From Morchella semilibera (taxonomy: Eukaryota; Ascomycota; Pezizomycetes; Pezizales; Morchellaceae), in the NCBI GenBank assembly GCA_009192285.1, contig CM018603.1:6073613-6137612 (forward strand): a stretch of DNA of 64,000 nucleotides, read 5' to 3'. Below are positions 24,701-35,517 of the stretch, in pieces (position 1 is the stretch's first letter; each line of letters opens with the position of its first letter). The notes beneath the pieces are model-generated. The model was given only the letters and a program-made list of their open reading frames with translations. It did not search any database and was not told the DNA's origin. The translations under genes and the position numbers were made by a program.

Positions 24701-27106
24701 AGATTTATGCCCTCGAGTTCATTCATCGACGAGTAGGTGGCAGATTGGTACTGATGGCCTATTAACAAATAGAACTATGATTCATCCAGATTGGCAGGGG
24801 TGCAGTTCATAAACGGTCAGACGTGGGATGGCCCGCCCTAGCTTTATGGGACGAGACTGGGTGATAGAAATTCCAGGAGTGCATAAGGCGGAAGCCAATA
24901 CATGCAAGGTATGGTAGGTACATGTATCGATGAATACTCTAGCTGCCCGTCCCGATTTCGGTGTCCACTTTTTTGGGAGTCCAGCCTCAGATCCAGAAAT
25001 TCCCCGTCCACAGAGATTGGAGTGGATCGTGAAGTGGCTTGTTGATGGTTTATAAGGAGGCTGAAGTTCTGCCCAGCCAAGAATAAGCGAAGCAACTGCT
25101 CTTTACTCAGCTTGCGTGGCTTGCAGAACTGCAGCCATTCCTTACAGATGACGTCTTTCTTTCGTTTTCAATCCCACGGATGTCAGGCCCTTCATAATTC
25201 GTCCAGCACACAGTTTCTTCCCCTTCCCTGCACCCTGCCGTTCAAAAATTGTTCTACATTATGTATTGTTTTTCCTTCCCTTTTTTTCCCCCCCTAGTAG
25301 ATAGGTACATACATATGTAGAGGGGATAAAATATGTACCTACCGTCGAGTGAAAGTACATGAAGTGAGTGATAGAGGAGTGCAAAAGTAGAGTAGTTGTG
25401 GAAGCGGGTCGGAGAGACATTGGACGATCGGATCATTTAGCTTGCCTGTCTTTCGCGAGATGCGATGACTGGGCAAGTGTCATTAAGATGGCCCTTGAGA
25501 ATTGGTACCCAAAGATAACGAGGCCTATGGCTGGGCAATTATCATCCAGTGCATGTCCAGTCTTTGGCCGTGCTCGCCCAGGAGCATACAGCCATACACA
25601 TTGCACGGCCAACAACCACCCGTCTAATCTTGAATGTCGCAGATGGACTCCCTACCTAGCTGCACAAACAAGCATACCAGGTAGGTATCCAGGTGTGTAT
25701 CAGGTCCCAATTTTCGACCACCTGCAGGTTCCGGAGACTCATTGATAAGTGAGGCCATCAGTTACCAGATAAAAGTAGGTACACCGTACACATTGGGACT
25801 TGTTGGAAGAGGTATAGCCCGAAGGAGAAGATAAACTACATGTGCTCCTGCGATTGTCAACTTTGGCCCCATAGAAATTTTGGTTCTTCAATTCTATCAA
25901 GACCCTATAGGCCTAGCTAGGTAGGCCTGCAACTTATACGGGTCAGTAAACAATTGCCACACCTACCACCCTGCTATACCCCTTTTTTGTTTACAGGTCA
26001 TGTAATAGTAGTGGTAGGGGTAGAAAGGCACGGTATTGAAGGGGTTTATATTTCGAGGGAGTTGAAAGTTTAAACAATAATTCCGGGGGAATTCTAGTAA
26101 TACAAGGACAAGATAGAGGAGGCGGGTGAGCATTGTGTTAGCTGGGATTGGTAGAGTATTTGTAGACTAGACCACAAGAAAAAAAAAACAAGAATACCCA
26201 CCCTATCATTTATCGCACATTCACAGTTGGTCTCTGTTTATGTCGCGCTTCGCTTTCGACGGCACGGAAACTGCGCCCAGCTTGGGTTGAGGAAGTGTGG
26301 AAAGAGGAAGGATCCAGCACCATAGGGAAAAAGTGATTGGCAAAAAGAAAAAAAAAAGATCTAAGTAACCATGTATTATTATTAGATGCCCACTTGGTGT
26401 ATTCGTCTCCTACTTCGATCCTTTTATCCCTCGTCGTCTTCTGGTCAATTTACGTTATTCAACTCTGTGAGCTGCCCTCATCAGTATTCCCTCCCCTCCA
26501 CTGCCCCTTCTCCCTCATCTCCTTCGCCTACCCTCCCTGCTCCTCCCCTCCTGCTGAGCCTCCTCCTCCCCCTCCTCCCCACACAGTTAGCAGTCCATCC
26601 ATTCAAGAGGAGCAGCAGCATCTTCAATATTTCGCAAATTCGTGGGTTTTTCTCTCCGGCTTTCCGTTGTCCCATTTTCAACCTGGCGGCGTAACAGTGA
26701 AACGACCATCCCACCAGGGTCAAGTAGCTCCGTTCCACCCTAGCACTACACTCGCTACCTTAGCTCGCCCATACACTCGTTCCTACATTATTAGTCCTGG
26801 GGTTCCAACTTTTCGCTCCCGACGCTCATTCCTCCACCAGCACTGCTCCATAAATTTGTATTTTCATCATCAGTACCTTTGATTATATTTTGCACAGAGA
26901 TACCTTTCCTTGAGGGGACCGACATTCATTTGTTACTGGCCTATAGTATAGAATCAGAGTTCGAGGAAGAACCAACGACTACGATAACCGCCAACTCAAC
27001 ATCTACCTAATCAAATACACCCCCCATCACCAAATCAAGAGAGATCCATCACCATCAACTGCCCCCCCTTCGTGAAGGATAGTGTTTCTTCCACTCTACT
27101 ACAATA
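21719..27106. other. Long intergenic region, no recognised gene
   Basis: About 5.4 kb. Visible items are an A run at 22091, a G run near 22761, a perfect hairpin at 24222-24248, a G run at 24654-24667, and TACATGTA at 24919. From about 26.4 to 27.1 kb the sequence becomes strongly pyrimidine-rich, consistent with promoter and leader of the next gene. No frame has family support. Confidence 0.5.
24222..24248. repeat. Perfect 10-bp inverted repeat with 7-nt loop
   Basis: TCAACCCATG, loop CGAATCT, CATGGGTTGA. It does not fit a tRNA anticodon arm and has no following T run, so I assign no function. Confidence 0.7.
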
Positions 27107-29724
27107 ATGGCTCCTGCTTCGCCTCGATTACGAGTGCTCTCGGGTGTGTCGCGCTCTCCTCTCATACCCTAAAATACCTAGGTTTTAAGAGCATTTACTA
27201 ACAGTCTCACAGTTGGGGGTAATTCTGTCTCTGCATTTCTATCATGGAGGCTACAGGCTACGAACGCCTGTGATGTTACGCTGGTATGGAAGTCAGGTCA
27301 TGATACAGTATCACAATATGGCATATCTTTCAAGTTTGTGCCCGCTTTCTGTTCTGTTGAACTCTACCACATGCTGATAAGATCCCAAGGTCAAGCAAAT
27401 TCGGCAATGAGAGGTTTAAGCCACATTCCGGTAAGTTCCATAATTCGGTTACTCCCGTGCCTATTGGAGTACTAATTGCTCTTGCATTAGTCGTTCGTTC
27501 ACCAGAGGAAGCTGCTGGCATTACCGGAGGATTTGACTACGTCCTTCTTTGTGTGAAAGCACTGCCGGACCTTTACGATGTTGCCGCGATAATTGATTCA
27601 GTAGTCACCCCACAACACACCTGCATTGTTGTAAACACCACGTACAGCTTGGGAATAGAATCATATCTAGAATCGCGATTTCCTACGAACATTGTCTTGT
27701 CGCTCGTAAATGGGGCCAACATAATCCAGTCCGGCCCAAGCGAATTTGAACATGCTGGTGCCTCCGAAGTATGGGTTGGCTCAACAAATCAGAACCCCAA
27801 CATTCCAATGACACTTCAGCTAGACATGGCAGAGGCGTTGGCTTTGACTCTAGCATCTGGAAATGTTGAATGCCATGTATCGGCAAATATTCGGCAACAA
27901 CAATGGGAGAAAATGATTGGGTATGTAGCGGTGGATCATTAATACCTATCAGTTTTTTTTTTTTTTTTTTTTTTTTTTTGCTAACGTTCTGCAAGACCCA
28001 TAGCCTTTCAGCCACTAAGTGTGCTTCTTGAGACGCCAGTCCACTCAGTATTGATAGAAAAAGCAGGCGCCAAGAAACTTATTCCAGATCTAATCGATGA
28101 GCTTATTGACATCGCAAAGGCGCAGTCATGCTCTTTCCCGGAGGATTTCAAACAGAAGACTATTGATGAACAACTCCAAGCACCACAAAGCATGATGTAT
28201 CAGGACTTTGTTGCCCGGAGGCCTTTGGAGATTGAAAACTATCTAGGTTCGCCAATCAAATTCGCGCAAGCTGCTGGGGTTAAAGCGAACCACTGCCAGG
28301 CATTGTACACAGTTCTTCACCATGTCAACACAACCAATCAGTCAAGGCCTCCTACTTCTCCAGCTGCTTCAATCAATGGTCCCGGTCCACGCCCAATGCA
28401 AAATGGCAGTCAACCACCAAGACCCCAACAGAATGGCATGAACAGCCAACGTCGGCCACCACCTCCCTCTATGGGTGGCCCTCCAATGGGCGCAAGACGT
28501 GGTCCACCCCCCCACCAGCCATACGGGCCTAATCCGAATGGGCTCCACCCTAACGGCTATCCCCGAAGACCACAAAATGGCAGTAATTCTCCACAGCCCC
28601 CTTCGAGAACAGTTTCACGTAGGAATTCATTTGACAATGACCTTGAGGAATTCGGGCACCTTGCTCTATATGATGAATTGGCAGATAGCGAGGAACTACC
28701 GCATCAGCAGGATGGAGGAGAGCATGTTCAACCCAGCCGAAACCGTGCGCCATCTGCCGGTGAAATGGCACTTCGGGAACGTGAATTTCAGCTGAGACAA
28801 AGGGAACTGGCACTTCGGGAGCAAGAGATTAGTATGCGTCAAAATGGCCACTCCATTAAACAGGGCAGAAGGAAAAGTCGCGCTAGGAGTGTATATGACG
28901 ACGATGATGATGAGGATGATGGCTATGTTGATGCACCACCACCTATGCCACCAATCGACCCTGATAGCTTTGATATGATGACTTTGACGTCACGGAGAAC
29001 TAGAAGGCTACCCAGTGCAGGTAACTTGAGAGGATCTGATGTTGATGCAGCAGCCATGCCACCAAGTAGGACGAGACATTCAATTGCCCCAAGCAGGCCT
29101 GGTCCTAGGAGTCGAGTGAGTGCTAGGCTCATGAACGATGTCCCTGGTTTGCACGATTCTCCTCTGGATGGTGGTCTGATGGGCTACTCATCAAATAGGT
29201 ATGGCAGCGTAGATAGAAAGATGCTGTCAGATTCATCACGGGCCAACTCTTTAACTACTCGGGGCTTGGATGAAGTTACTGGGATGTCAGTAAGAGGGGG
29301 TGGGGGAGCATACCCGCCCCATCCAGGGCAGATGCCACCGCCACCAAATCGACGGACGAGTATGTCGCCTGGTGATGTGCGTCCGAACGGGCCTCGCCCT
29401 GGGTACCCAGCAGATCAACGAAACTTTAGACACGCGTCAAATACTCACCCCCAAAATGGCTATTTCCCCAACGGCCACCCGCCTAATGGACCCTTGAGAC
29501 AACCGAGCCCAAGATTTCCTGATGGACAAGTGCTACCACAGCAGGCTGGACAGGTTCCTGATGGGGTAAGCCAAACCAATCTCTTAAAGGGATCGACGAG
29601 TAACCGCGATCGAAGTACTACGGGTAGTGCTAGCGCTAGCGCAGATAGCGGGGCCAGCGGCCAAACATCGGCAGCAAGCAGTTCGAGTAGTCTCGAGAGG
29701 AGGATGGTGACTGCAGTGCGGTAA
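27107..29724 (+). CDS. Ketopantoate reductase (ApbA/PanE)-like protein with long disordered C-terminal extension
   Basis: NAD(P)-dependent reductase fold related to ketopantoate reductase of the pantothenate pathway; the actual substrate is unknown. Exons 27107-27143, 27213-27333, 27390-27430, 27491-27924 and 28012-29724 join in phase to 781 aa. The nucleotide-binding start reads RVLSVGGNSVSAFLSWRL (a GxGxxG variant with a first Gly-Gly-Asn). FDYVLLCVKALPD and VLSLVNGANI follow, and the C-terminal domain has ETPVHSVLIEKAG and RRPLEIENYLGSP, the ApbA_C pattern. After about residue 325 comes a tail of roughly 450 residues: Pro/Asn/Gly-rich, then an Arg/Glu/Gln heptad-like helix, then an acidic Asp run and Ser-rich sequence. 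Intron 4 contains a run of about 27 T. The tail suggests a non-metabolic or scaffold role, which is inference. Confidence 0.85.
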
Positions 29725-31664
29725 ATATGATGGAAATGTCAGGGTGATTTGCATATCGAAGAGAACGGCGTGGCATGTTCGGAAGTTTGATCAAGGAAAA
29801 GAGTTTTTTTTAAGGATTGCGTTTCTCCCCTTTCCCACGTTTTTTTTTCTCTTCGTTATACTTCATTTGCGCCTTTTTAGTCAATTTTCAGCCTCTGCTA
29901 CTGCTCTGTTTCCTTAACTTCATTTTCAAGATTATTAGTATTGGAGCAAAGGGAAACAGAAAGGGTGCAGGTGAGGACCGATAGACTGGAATCCACACTT
30001 GCCAACAGCTTCCGTACATACGCTTCGCTTGTTTTTTTGTTTAGTTTTCTTCTTCTGGGTCGGGTATAATATCACGGTGTCATTGCAGGTGTCATCTTCT
30101 CTGGATCTTCTCGAAACCTATTTTTTGATTCTATTTTCGAACTCCAGATTGCTTTTGCGCTGGTATCTCTGTATTAACTTTGCGTTCTTCTAAATGTCTT
30201 TTTTATGCTTTTTTTTTCCGTTTTAACTAAGTAACGAGGATAAGGATTTGGGTTTCCTTTTTTCTTTCTGCCTGGTACTTGGCTTATGGTTTGGGGGGGG
30301 GGGGTTAGAGGCTGTTGAATTGGATCGTTGAACAGTAAATACTCGATGCTCTGTTGCTAACGATACCTCAGCTACGACTCATGTATTTTTTGTTGGGGTT
30401 GTTACAAAGACGCTGAAAGGAAGCGGGAGCCATAGGGCATCTTCTTTTTTGCTATACACTCATTATTGTTTCTATCATTCCATTGCTTTTTCTTTTTGTC
30501 AATTTTGCGTGCACCTTTCACGATTTTTCTTGTTTTCGTTCTCATTCAAGTATACACGGGCACTTTTGCCTTCTGGACATGAAAGGTCATTCCTCTTTTT
30601 TTTTTAATACCTTGATGTCTTCGTTATTAAGTAGTATTTAGTCACTCTAAGATTTATGGGCTGACCATGAAAGTGCCAGCTGCGGTATCGCACCATATTA
30701 ATCAAGGATATTCATCCAGCAGTATCTTCCCATCCCATTACCCATATAGATGTCGTCAGTGACCTTTTTCCTTTTTCCTTTTTTTTTTTTTTCGTGTTTG
30801 TCGATAGCTAGTGTTTCTTTTTATATATATATATGGGAGTGGATATTTGTCAATTATGGATGGTAGGGCCCGAGCATCAGATAGAATACCTACGGCGGAT
30901 GTAAATAGATTCAATGAAACACTCCGTAGACCGATTGGCTTCAGCCTAGCTGATATGCTGCGCACAAATTTGCGTTATTACACACACATACACAGTGCAA
31001 ACTTTGAAACAGGAGAAGGGGGGGGGGTGGAGGGGGAGAGAAGGGGGAGGGGGGGGGGAAGTATGGTGCAGCGCATCTTAAAGGTGACAACGAATTTCTT
31101 ATAACTTTTTAACTAGACAAGATATTATAAATCTAACACACAAAAATGTTCTTCTTTGTTATCGCTACATTTTTGTGTGTTAGATTTTTGATATCTTGTC
31201 TGGTTGCCACCTTTAAGATACGCTACACCATACCTGTCGTGCGTGGCATTTCCTCAGTCAGTAGTACGTAGGTACAACACGGCCCTTGTTACCGCACTGG
31301 GTGGGGAGTGAATGTTACGCGACACAGTGTACCAGAAACCAATATGGCTGTGTCAGTTTCTTTAAACCAACACGTGTATCTAGGAGTAATAGAGAGCTAT
31401 ACTGTGTTAGCAACAATACTACCGTGTATTTACTTAGAGTAGCTACATCATATAACCTACATGTAGGTACTATTCCAATGCACTAGACAGTAAGTTGCAT
31501 TGTTGTATGTATCTCCTACATGTATGATGTGGGTATTCACATGTAATACATGTAAGTACTTAACAGGAGTCAACTGTTTATGAAAACTACAAGTAATAAC
31601 AGCAGTACCTTATGTACCTATCCTTGCAACATCTCCTGTCATAGCAATCTTTGAATCCTATTCC
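29725..31664. other. Intergenic region with a foldback element
   Basis: About 1.9 kb, T-rich at first (3' UTR of the upstream gene), then G runs (30293-30304 and 31018-31058), a long imperfect inverted repeat, and TACATGTA palindromes at 31458, 31517 and 31547. No gene was recognised. Confidence 0.55.
31061..31233. mobile_element. Foldback / MITE-like element
   Basis: Left arm 31061-31149 and right arm 31167-31233 are inverted copies around a 17-nt loop. Both arms share GTATGGTG at the outer end, ATCTTAAAGGTG, AGACAAGATAT and TCTAACACACAAAAATGT next to the loop. The left arm has an extra 20-odd nt after GGTGACAAC. There is no coding capacity and I found no clear target-site duplication, so mobility is inferred only from the structure. 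Confidence 0.6.
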
Positions 31665-32228
31665 TCAGCCCTGTGAGGGGCAAGGGGCTCCGTTGTATCT
31701 CTCTATGGTAGTCCCCTGTTTCTGCTGCTCTTGATCCCCAAGATTTCCCCCAGCCTCTGCACCAATAACCACATCAGACCTCTCGCTCCACAGTTTCCAG
31801 CCTTTCTTCTTGGTTTCCATGCCAACAGGGAACCGCTTTACCGCACCACAACCTTCGCATTCAACGACCAGTACGTCTGCCCATGGTTTGCGCCCATTAC
31901 GACTGTTGTTCTCGACCCTGTGTGTACTTGTGGTACCTGGAATTAAAAGAGCATCGCACCGCTTGCAGATAGTACGCTTGATAGCCGGTGAGATGCGCAA
32001 TACTGATTTTTTTGCCACTGCTCGAGCGTTTGAGAGGTAGAAGCGTGAGAGAGGGGTGTTGGCGTTGGAAGGGACGGTACTAGGGTTTGATGGAGGTGGT
32101 GAAGTGGCATGAGAGAGCTGGCTATAGGAGAGAAGCTGTGCGGACTGGTAGAGGAAATTTATTCGAGCATAAAGATGAGGATTTGGAACGCTCGGCTTCC
32201 TAGGCTGCCGGATTTTGCCTTTTGCCAT
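31665..32228 (-). CDS. RPR2: Ribonuclease P/MRP zinc-ribbon subunit, Rpr2/Rpp21 family
   Basis: Protein subunit of RNase P, which removes 5' leaders from precursor tRNAs in the nucleus. Single exon, 187 aa. It opens with MAKGKIRQPRKPSVPN, then HLYARINFLYQSAQLL, then RAVAKKSVLRISPAIKRTIC, the helical family signature. A zinc ribbon follows: ICKRCDALLIPG and VECEGCGAVKRFP (two C-x2-C pairs), with RPR2-like spacing. The frame opens 27 codons upstream, but the ATG at 32228 starts exactly at the conserved basic N-terminus and is preferred. A Ser/Pro/Asn insertion between helices (residues 42-62) is unusual but tolerable. Confidence 0.85.
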   Translation of the reverse strand: MAKGKIRQPRKPSVPNPHLYARINFLYQSAQLLSYSQLSHATSPPPSNPSTVPSNANTPLSRFYLSNARAVAKKSVLRISPAIKRTICKRCDALLIPGTTSTHRVENNSRNGRKPWADVLVVECEGCGAVKRFPVGMETKKKGWKLWSERSDVVIGAEAGGNLGDQEQQKQGTTIERYNGAPCPSQG

Positions 32229-32883
32229 TGTGTCGAGTGTGAAGTTTGCAGGCACGCACCAGCCCGAAATTTGGTGGTGGGCCTTGTTCAAGAGGGTGAT
32301 GTCAACCACACACGAGTAGATATAATAATGGTAATTGCGAACAATACAAGCAGGGACGGTTCGAATCCCTCATTGCAAATACTATCGAATATATTTTATG
32401 TGAAAAAAGTAGGCATGTAGGGCTTGTTATAGTACATGTAGCCTTTCAATAAACTTAGACCCTTTCCATGATACAGCTCAGATCAATTGAGGCTCTGGTG
32501 ATACATTACTATGCTGAGTAATCACCTCAGGGTTAGGGATTCCAGCACAGGATGCTTTATTGACTGCATCAGTTTTCCTCTTTTGCTCTCTTCTTCTTTG
32601 CCTCCACTCGTTCGCTCTCCTCTTCACACGTAGTCTCACATCCCATCACTGAGTTCCTTCCCGGTAACCCTCGTTGCTGATCTGTTCTTTCCTAAAGCGG
32701 TCTTTCCGTTGTTCTGCATTGTTGAGCTGAGCCTTCTTCTTCTCGCTCACCTCCTCCCTCTCTCCTTCCCTCCATCCCTTCCTCTCTAACAACACCTCCA
32801 TCTCCATTCAACTAAATCCCATCCATCTCAGTCGTATATCACTTTCTGTAAACAACTTACTTAATCAATTCGATAACTCAAAA
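32229..32883. promoter_or_regulatory. Divergent promoter and leader space, RPR2 / SUB2
   Basis: A 655-bp space. The SUB2-proximal 300 bp are C/T-rich with almost no G, as in strong fungal leaders. A GGTTAGGG motif lies near 32530 and a TACATGTA at 32433. Specific factors cannot be assigned. Confidence 0.45.
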
Positions 32884-34916
32884 ATGTCTGGCGAAGAAGA
32901 TCTTATCGACTACTCCGACGACGAGGGTCTTGATACAAAAGTCGACGCAACCACGACTGCCGTTAGCGGTGATGTTGCTGCTAAAAAATCAGATGCGGCT
33001 GCTTCCGCAGCCGCTGGAGCCGGAGCCACCGCTGCCGACAAGAAGGGTTCTTATGTAGGAATTCATTCGACTGGTTTCCGAGATTTCCTTCTCAAGCCCG
33101 AACTGCTCAGAGCTATCGTCGACTGCGGTTTCGAACATCCGTCCGAGGGTCAGTTCTTTCTCCTCCCTAATTGAAAAAGAAATATATCCTCTATTGTCAT
33201 CTCTGTCCTCGATCTACGCGTCTTGTCGTCGTCTTGGGTGGTCTCGTCATCTATATCTCCATGGTCGTTCTTCCGTCTCGCTCAGGCCACTCAGGCGCTG
33301 GAGTTCAAGGCGAAACATCAAGGAAACTCGTTTTCTTGGTGTGTTGCTTCTGGTCGCAAGGATTTCCAAGAAAAAAAAAACATGTTTCTCCTGGCGGGAA
33401 GCCCAATGACATCGTCACGTCATCATTGCCTTTCAATTTGACTCTGCTTGGTGTATCGCGACGATCGAGGGTGGGAAGCACGGAGAACATGAAAGAGAGA
33501 GGAATTTTGAATCCGCAGAAGGCCGGTTTATGAGCGAGACGTGGAGACGGACAAGATAGACAGACGTGGCTGCCCATACGCACACATGCGCGACTTTGCT
33601 TGATCCTAATGTTTACAAAATCGGTCGAGAATGCGCGAGTTAACATGAACATTCGGTTCCTTCATACAGTCCAGCAAGTTTGCATTCCTCAATCGATTCT
33701 CGGGACGGACGTTCTTTGCCAGGCAAAATCCGGTCTTGGTAAGACTGCTGTCTTCGTCCTCACGACTCTTCAACAGGTCGACCCTGTTCCCGGCGAGGTC
33801 TCAGTCTTGGTTATGTGCCACACTCGTGAATTAGCATACCAGATCAAGAACGAGTACGCGCGTTTCAGCAAGTACATGCCCGATGTCCGCACTGCAGTCT
33901 TCTATGGAGGTACCCCAATGCAAAAGGACGTAGAGGTGTTGAAGAACAAGGACCAACACCCTCACATCATTGTCGCGACTCCTGGCCGATTGAACGCGTT
34001 GGTTCGTGACAAGCACTTGAGGCTGGGGAGCGTCAAGGTATTCGTATTGGATGAGTGCGACAAAATGTTGGAACAGATTGGTATGTTTAGTTCGAACAAG
34101 CCTTTAATCTTCTTTTAATCTACACTAGCTGACTTGAATTAGATATGCGCCGCGATGTGCAGGAAATCTTCCGCGCAACCCCTCAGCAAAAGCAAGTTAT
34201 GATGTTTTCTGCTACTCTATCCCAGGAGATCCGCCCAATTTGCAAGAAATTCATGCAGTCCCCTCTCGAGATCTACGTAGATGACGAGACCAAACTCACT
34301 CTTCATGGTCTTCAACAATACTACGTGAAGCTTGACGAGAAGGAGAAGAACAGGAAGCTGAATGAATTGTTGGATCAACTTGAGTTTAACCAAGTCATCA
34401 TTTTTGTTAAGAGTACCCTTAGAGCAAATGAGCTCAACAGGCTATTGACCGAGTGCAACTTCCCCAGTATTGCTGTGCACAGTGGAATGGCTCAGGAAGA
34501 CCGGTATTTGTTCTCCGATTTCGTTAGTATTGATTGATGCTAACATTGATTATTTAGTATTGCACGATACAAGCAATTCAAGGAGTTTAATAAGAGAATT
34601 TGCGTCGCTACAGACGTCTTTGGTCGTGGTATCGATATTGAGCGTATCAATCTTGCTATCAATTACGATCTTCCATCCGACCCTGACTCCTACCTGCATC
34701 GTGTTGGTCGTGCTGGTCGTTTCGGAACCAAGGGTTTGAGTATCTCCTTTGTGAGCTCTAAGGAAGATGCCGAGGTCCTTGACAAGATTATGGAGCGATT
34801 CGAAGTTAGCTTAGATCCGTTCCCGGAGGGTGGAATTGATGCCAGCTCGTAAGTACTCATCCAAGGAGGAATTCTCTGAATCGCTCTAACCGTATTATAG
34901 TTACATGAACACCTAA
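32884..34916 (+). CDS. SUB2: DEAD-box ATP-dependent RNA helicase Sub2/UAP56
   Basis: Spliceosome assembly and TREX mRNA-export helicase in the nucleus. Exons 32884-33148, 33670-34080, 34143-34503, 34558-34848 and 34901-34916 give 447 aa, the family length. It begins [14 protein letters not shown] and contains the Sub2 signature [16 protein letters not shown]-motif region ending [10 protein letters not shown], Walker [18 protein letters not shown]-equivalent [11 protein letters not shown] and TPGR motifs, DECD box, SAT (FSATLS), and the C-terminal RecA motifs [14 protein letters not shown] and [13 protein letters not shown]. The last exon encodes only YMNT. Intron 1 is 521 nt, far longer than the 50-90 nt norm here. 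All catalytic motifs are intact. Confidence 0.97.
33149..33669 (+). other. Unusually long intron 1 of SUB2
   Basis: Donor GTCAGT, acceptor ATACAG. It interrupts between GFEHPSE and VQQVC. It contains open frames without family resemblance, which I treat as non-coding. Confidence 0.8.
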
Positions 34917-35517
34917 ACCGTGAGATCGATTTTTATACGATTTTGCGTGTGTTCGAGTAAGCCTTTTGGAACCTGGGAGGGGTTTAAAAGTTTATCGGGG
35001 AAGCGATGGTATTCGTTTGGTAATGAAATATGGATATCCTCGGGGGAAAAAAAAAATTCAAAACCTACAAAGCAAAACTCTTTTCAAGTTATTATTAGTC
35101 TGAGAAGGAAGGGATTCGGGTTAGGAGCAAGAGGAGAGGGGTTCTTGTTTAGTGAATAACTTCTTTTTTCATGACTCTAGGGGAAAGTGTGGCGCTTCTT
35201 ATTATTTTTTTTTTCTTTCCATTTTCTGTTACTTGTTGCGTGCTTTCTATCTCCTCCCGGGGGTTATCTTCAATAGTTATGTTTTTGTTTTCTTGCTACG
35301 AAATACGATAAGGTCTACACAACGTAACGATATCCCAAATCTACATGTAGCTTTCAATGGGTGTTGCCAAGTCTTCTAGTAGTGACGAATGATATCTGGT
35401 GACGGGCCACGAGTTAGCCAACTACACACCCTGTACTTGTTTGCTCCATTCTTCTTCTTAGGTCTTGCTGCACCATCAATTTTTCAACAATTCCTTCCAA
35501 CTAATACCACCACTCTG
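34917..35517. other. SUB2 3' region and promoter of the Thi6-like gene
   Basis: A 600-bp tandem intergenic space with T runs near 35204 and a TACATGTA palindrome at 35342, about 170 bp before the downstream start codon. No gene seen. Confidence 0.5.

Noticed and set aside
32340-32385. GGTTCGAATCCC resembling a tRNA T-arm
   Set aside because: The T-stem has a mismatch, and no D-arm, anticodon arm or acceptor stem can be formed at the right distances.
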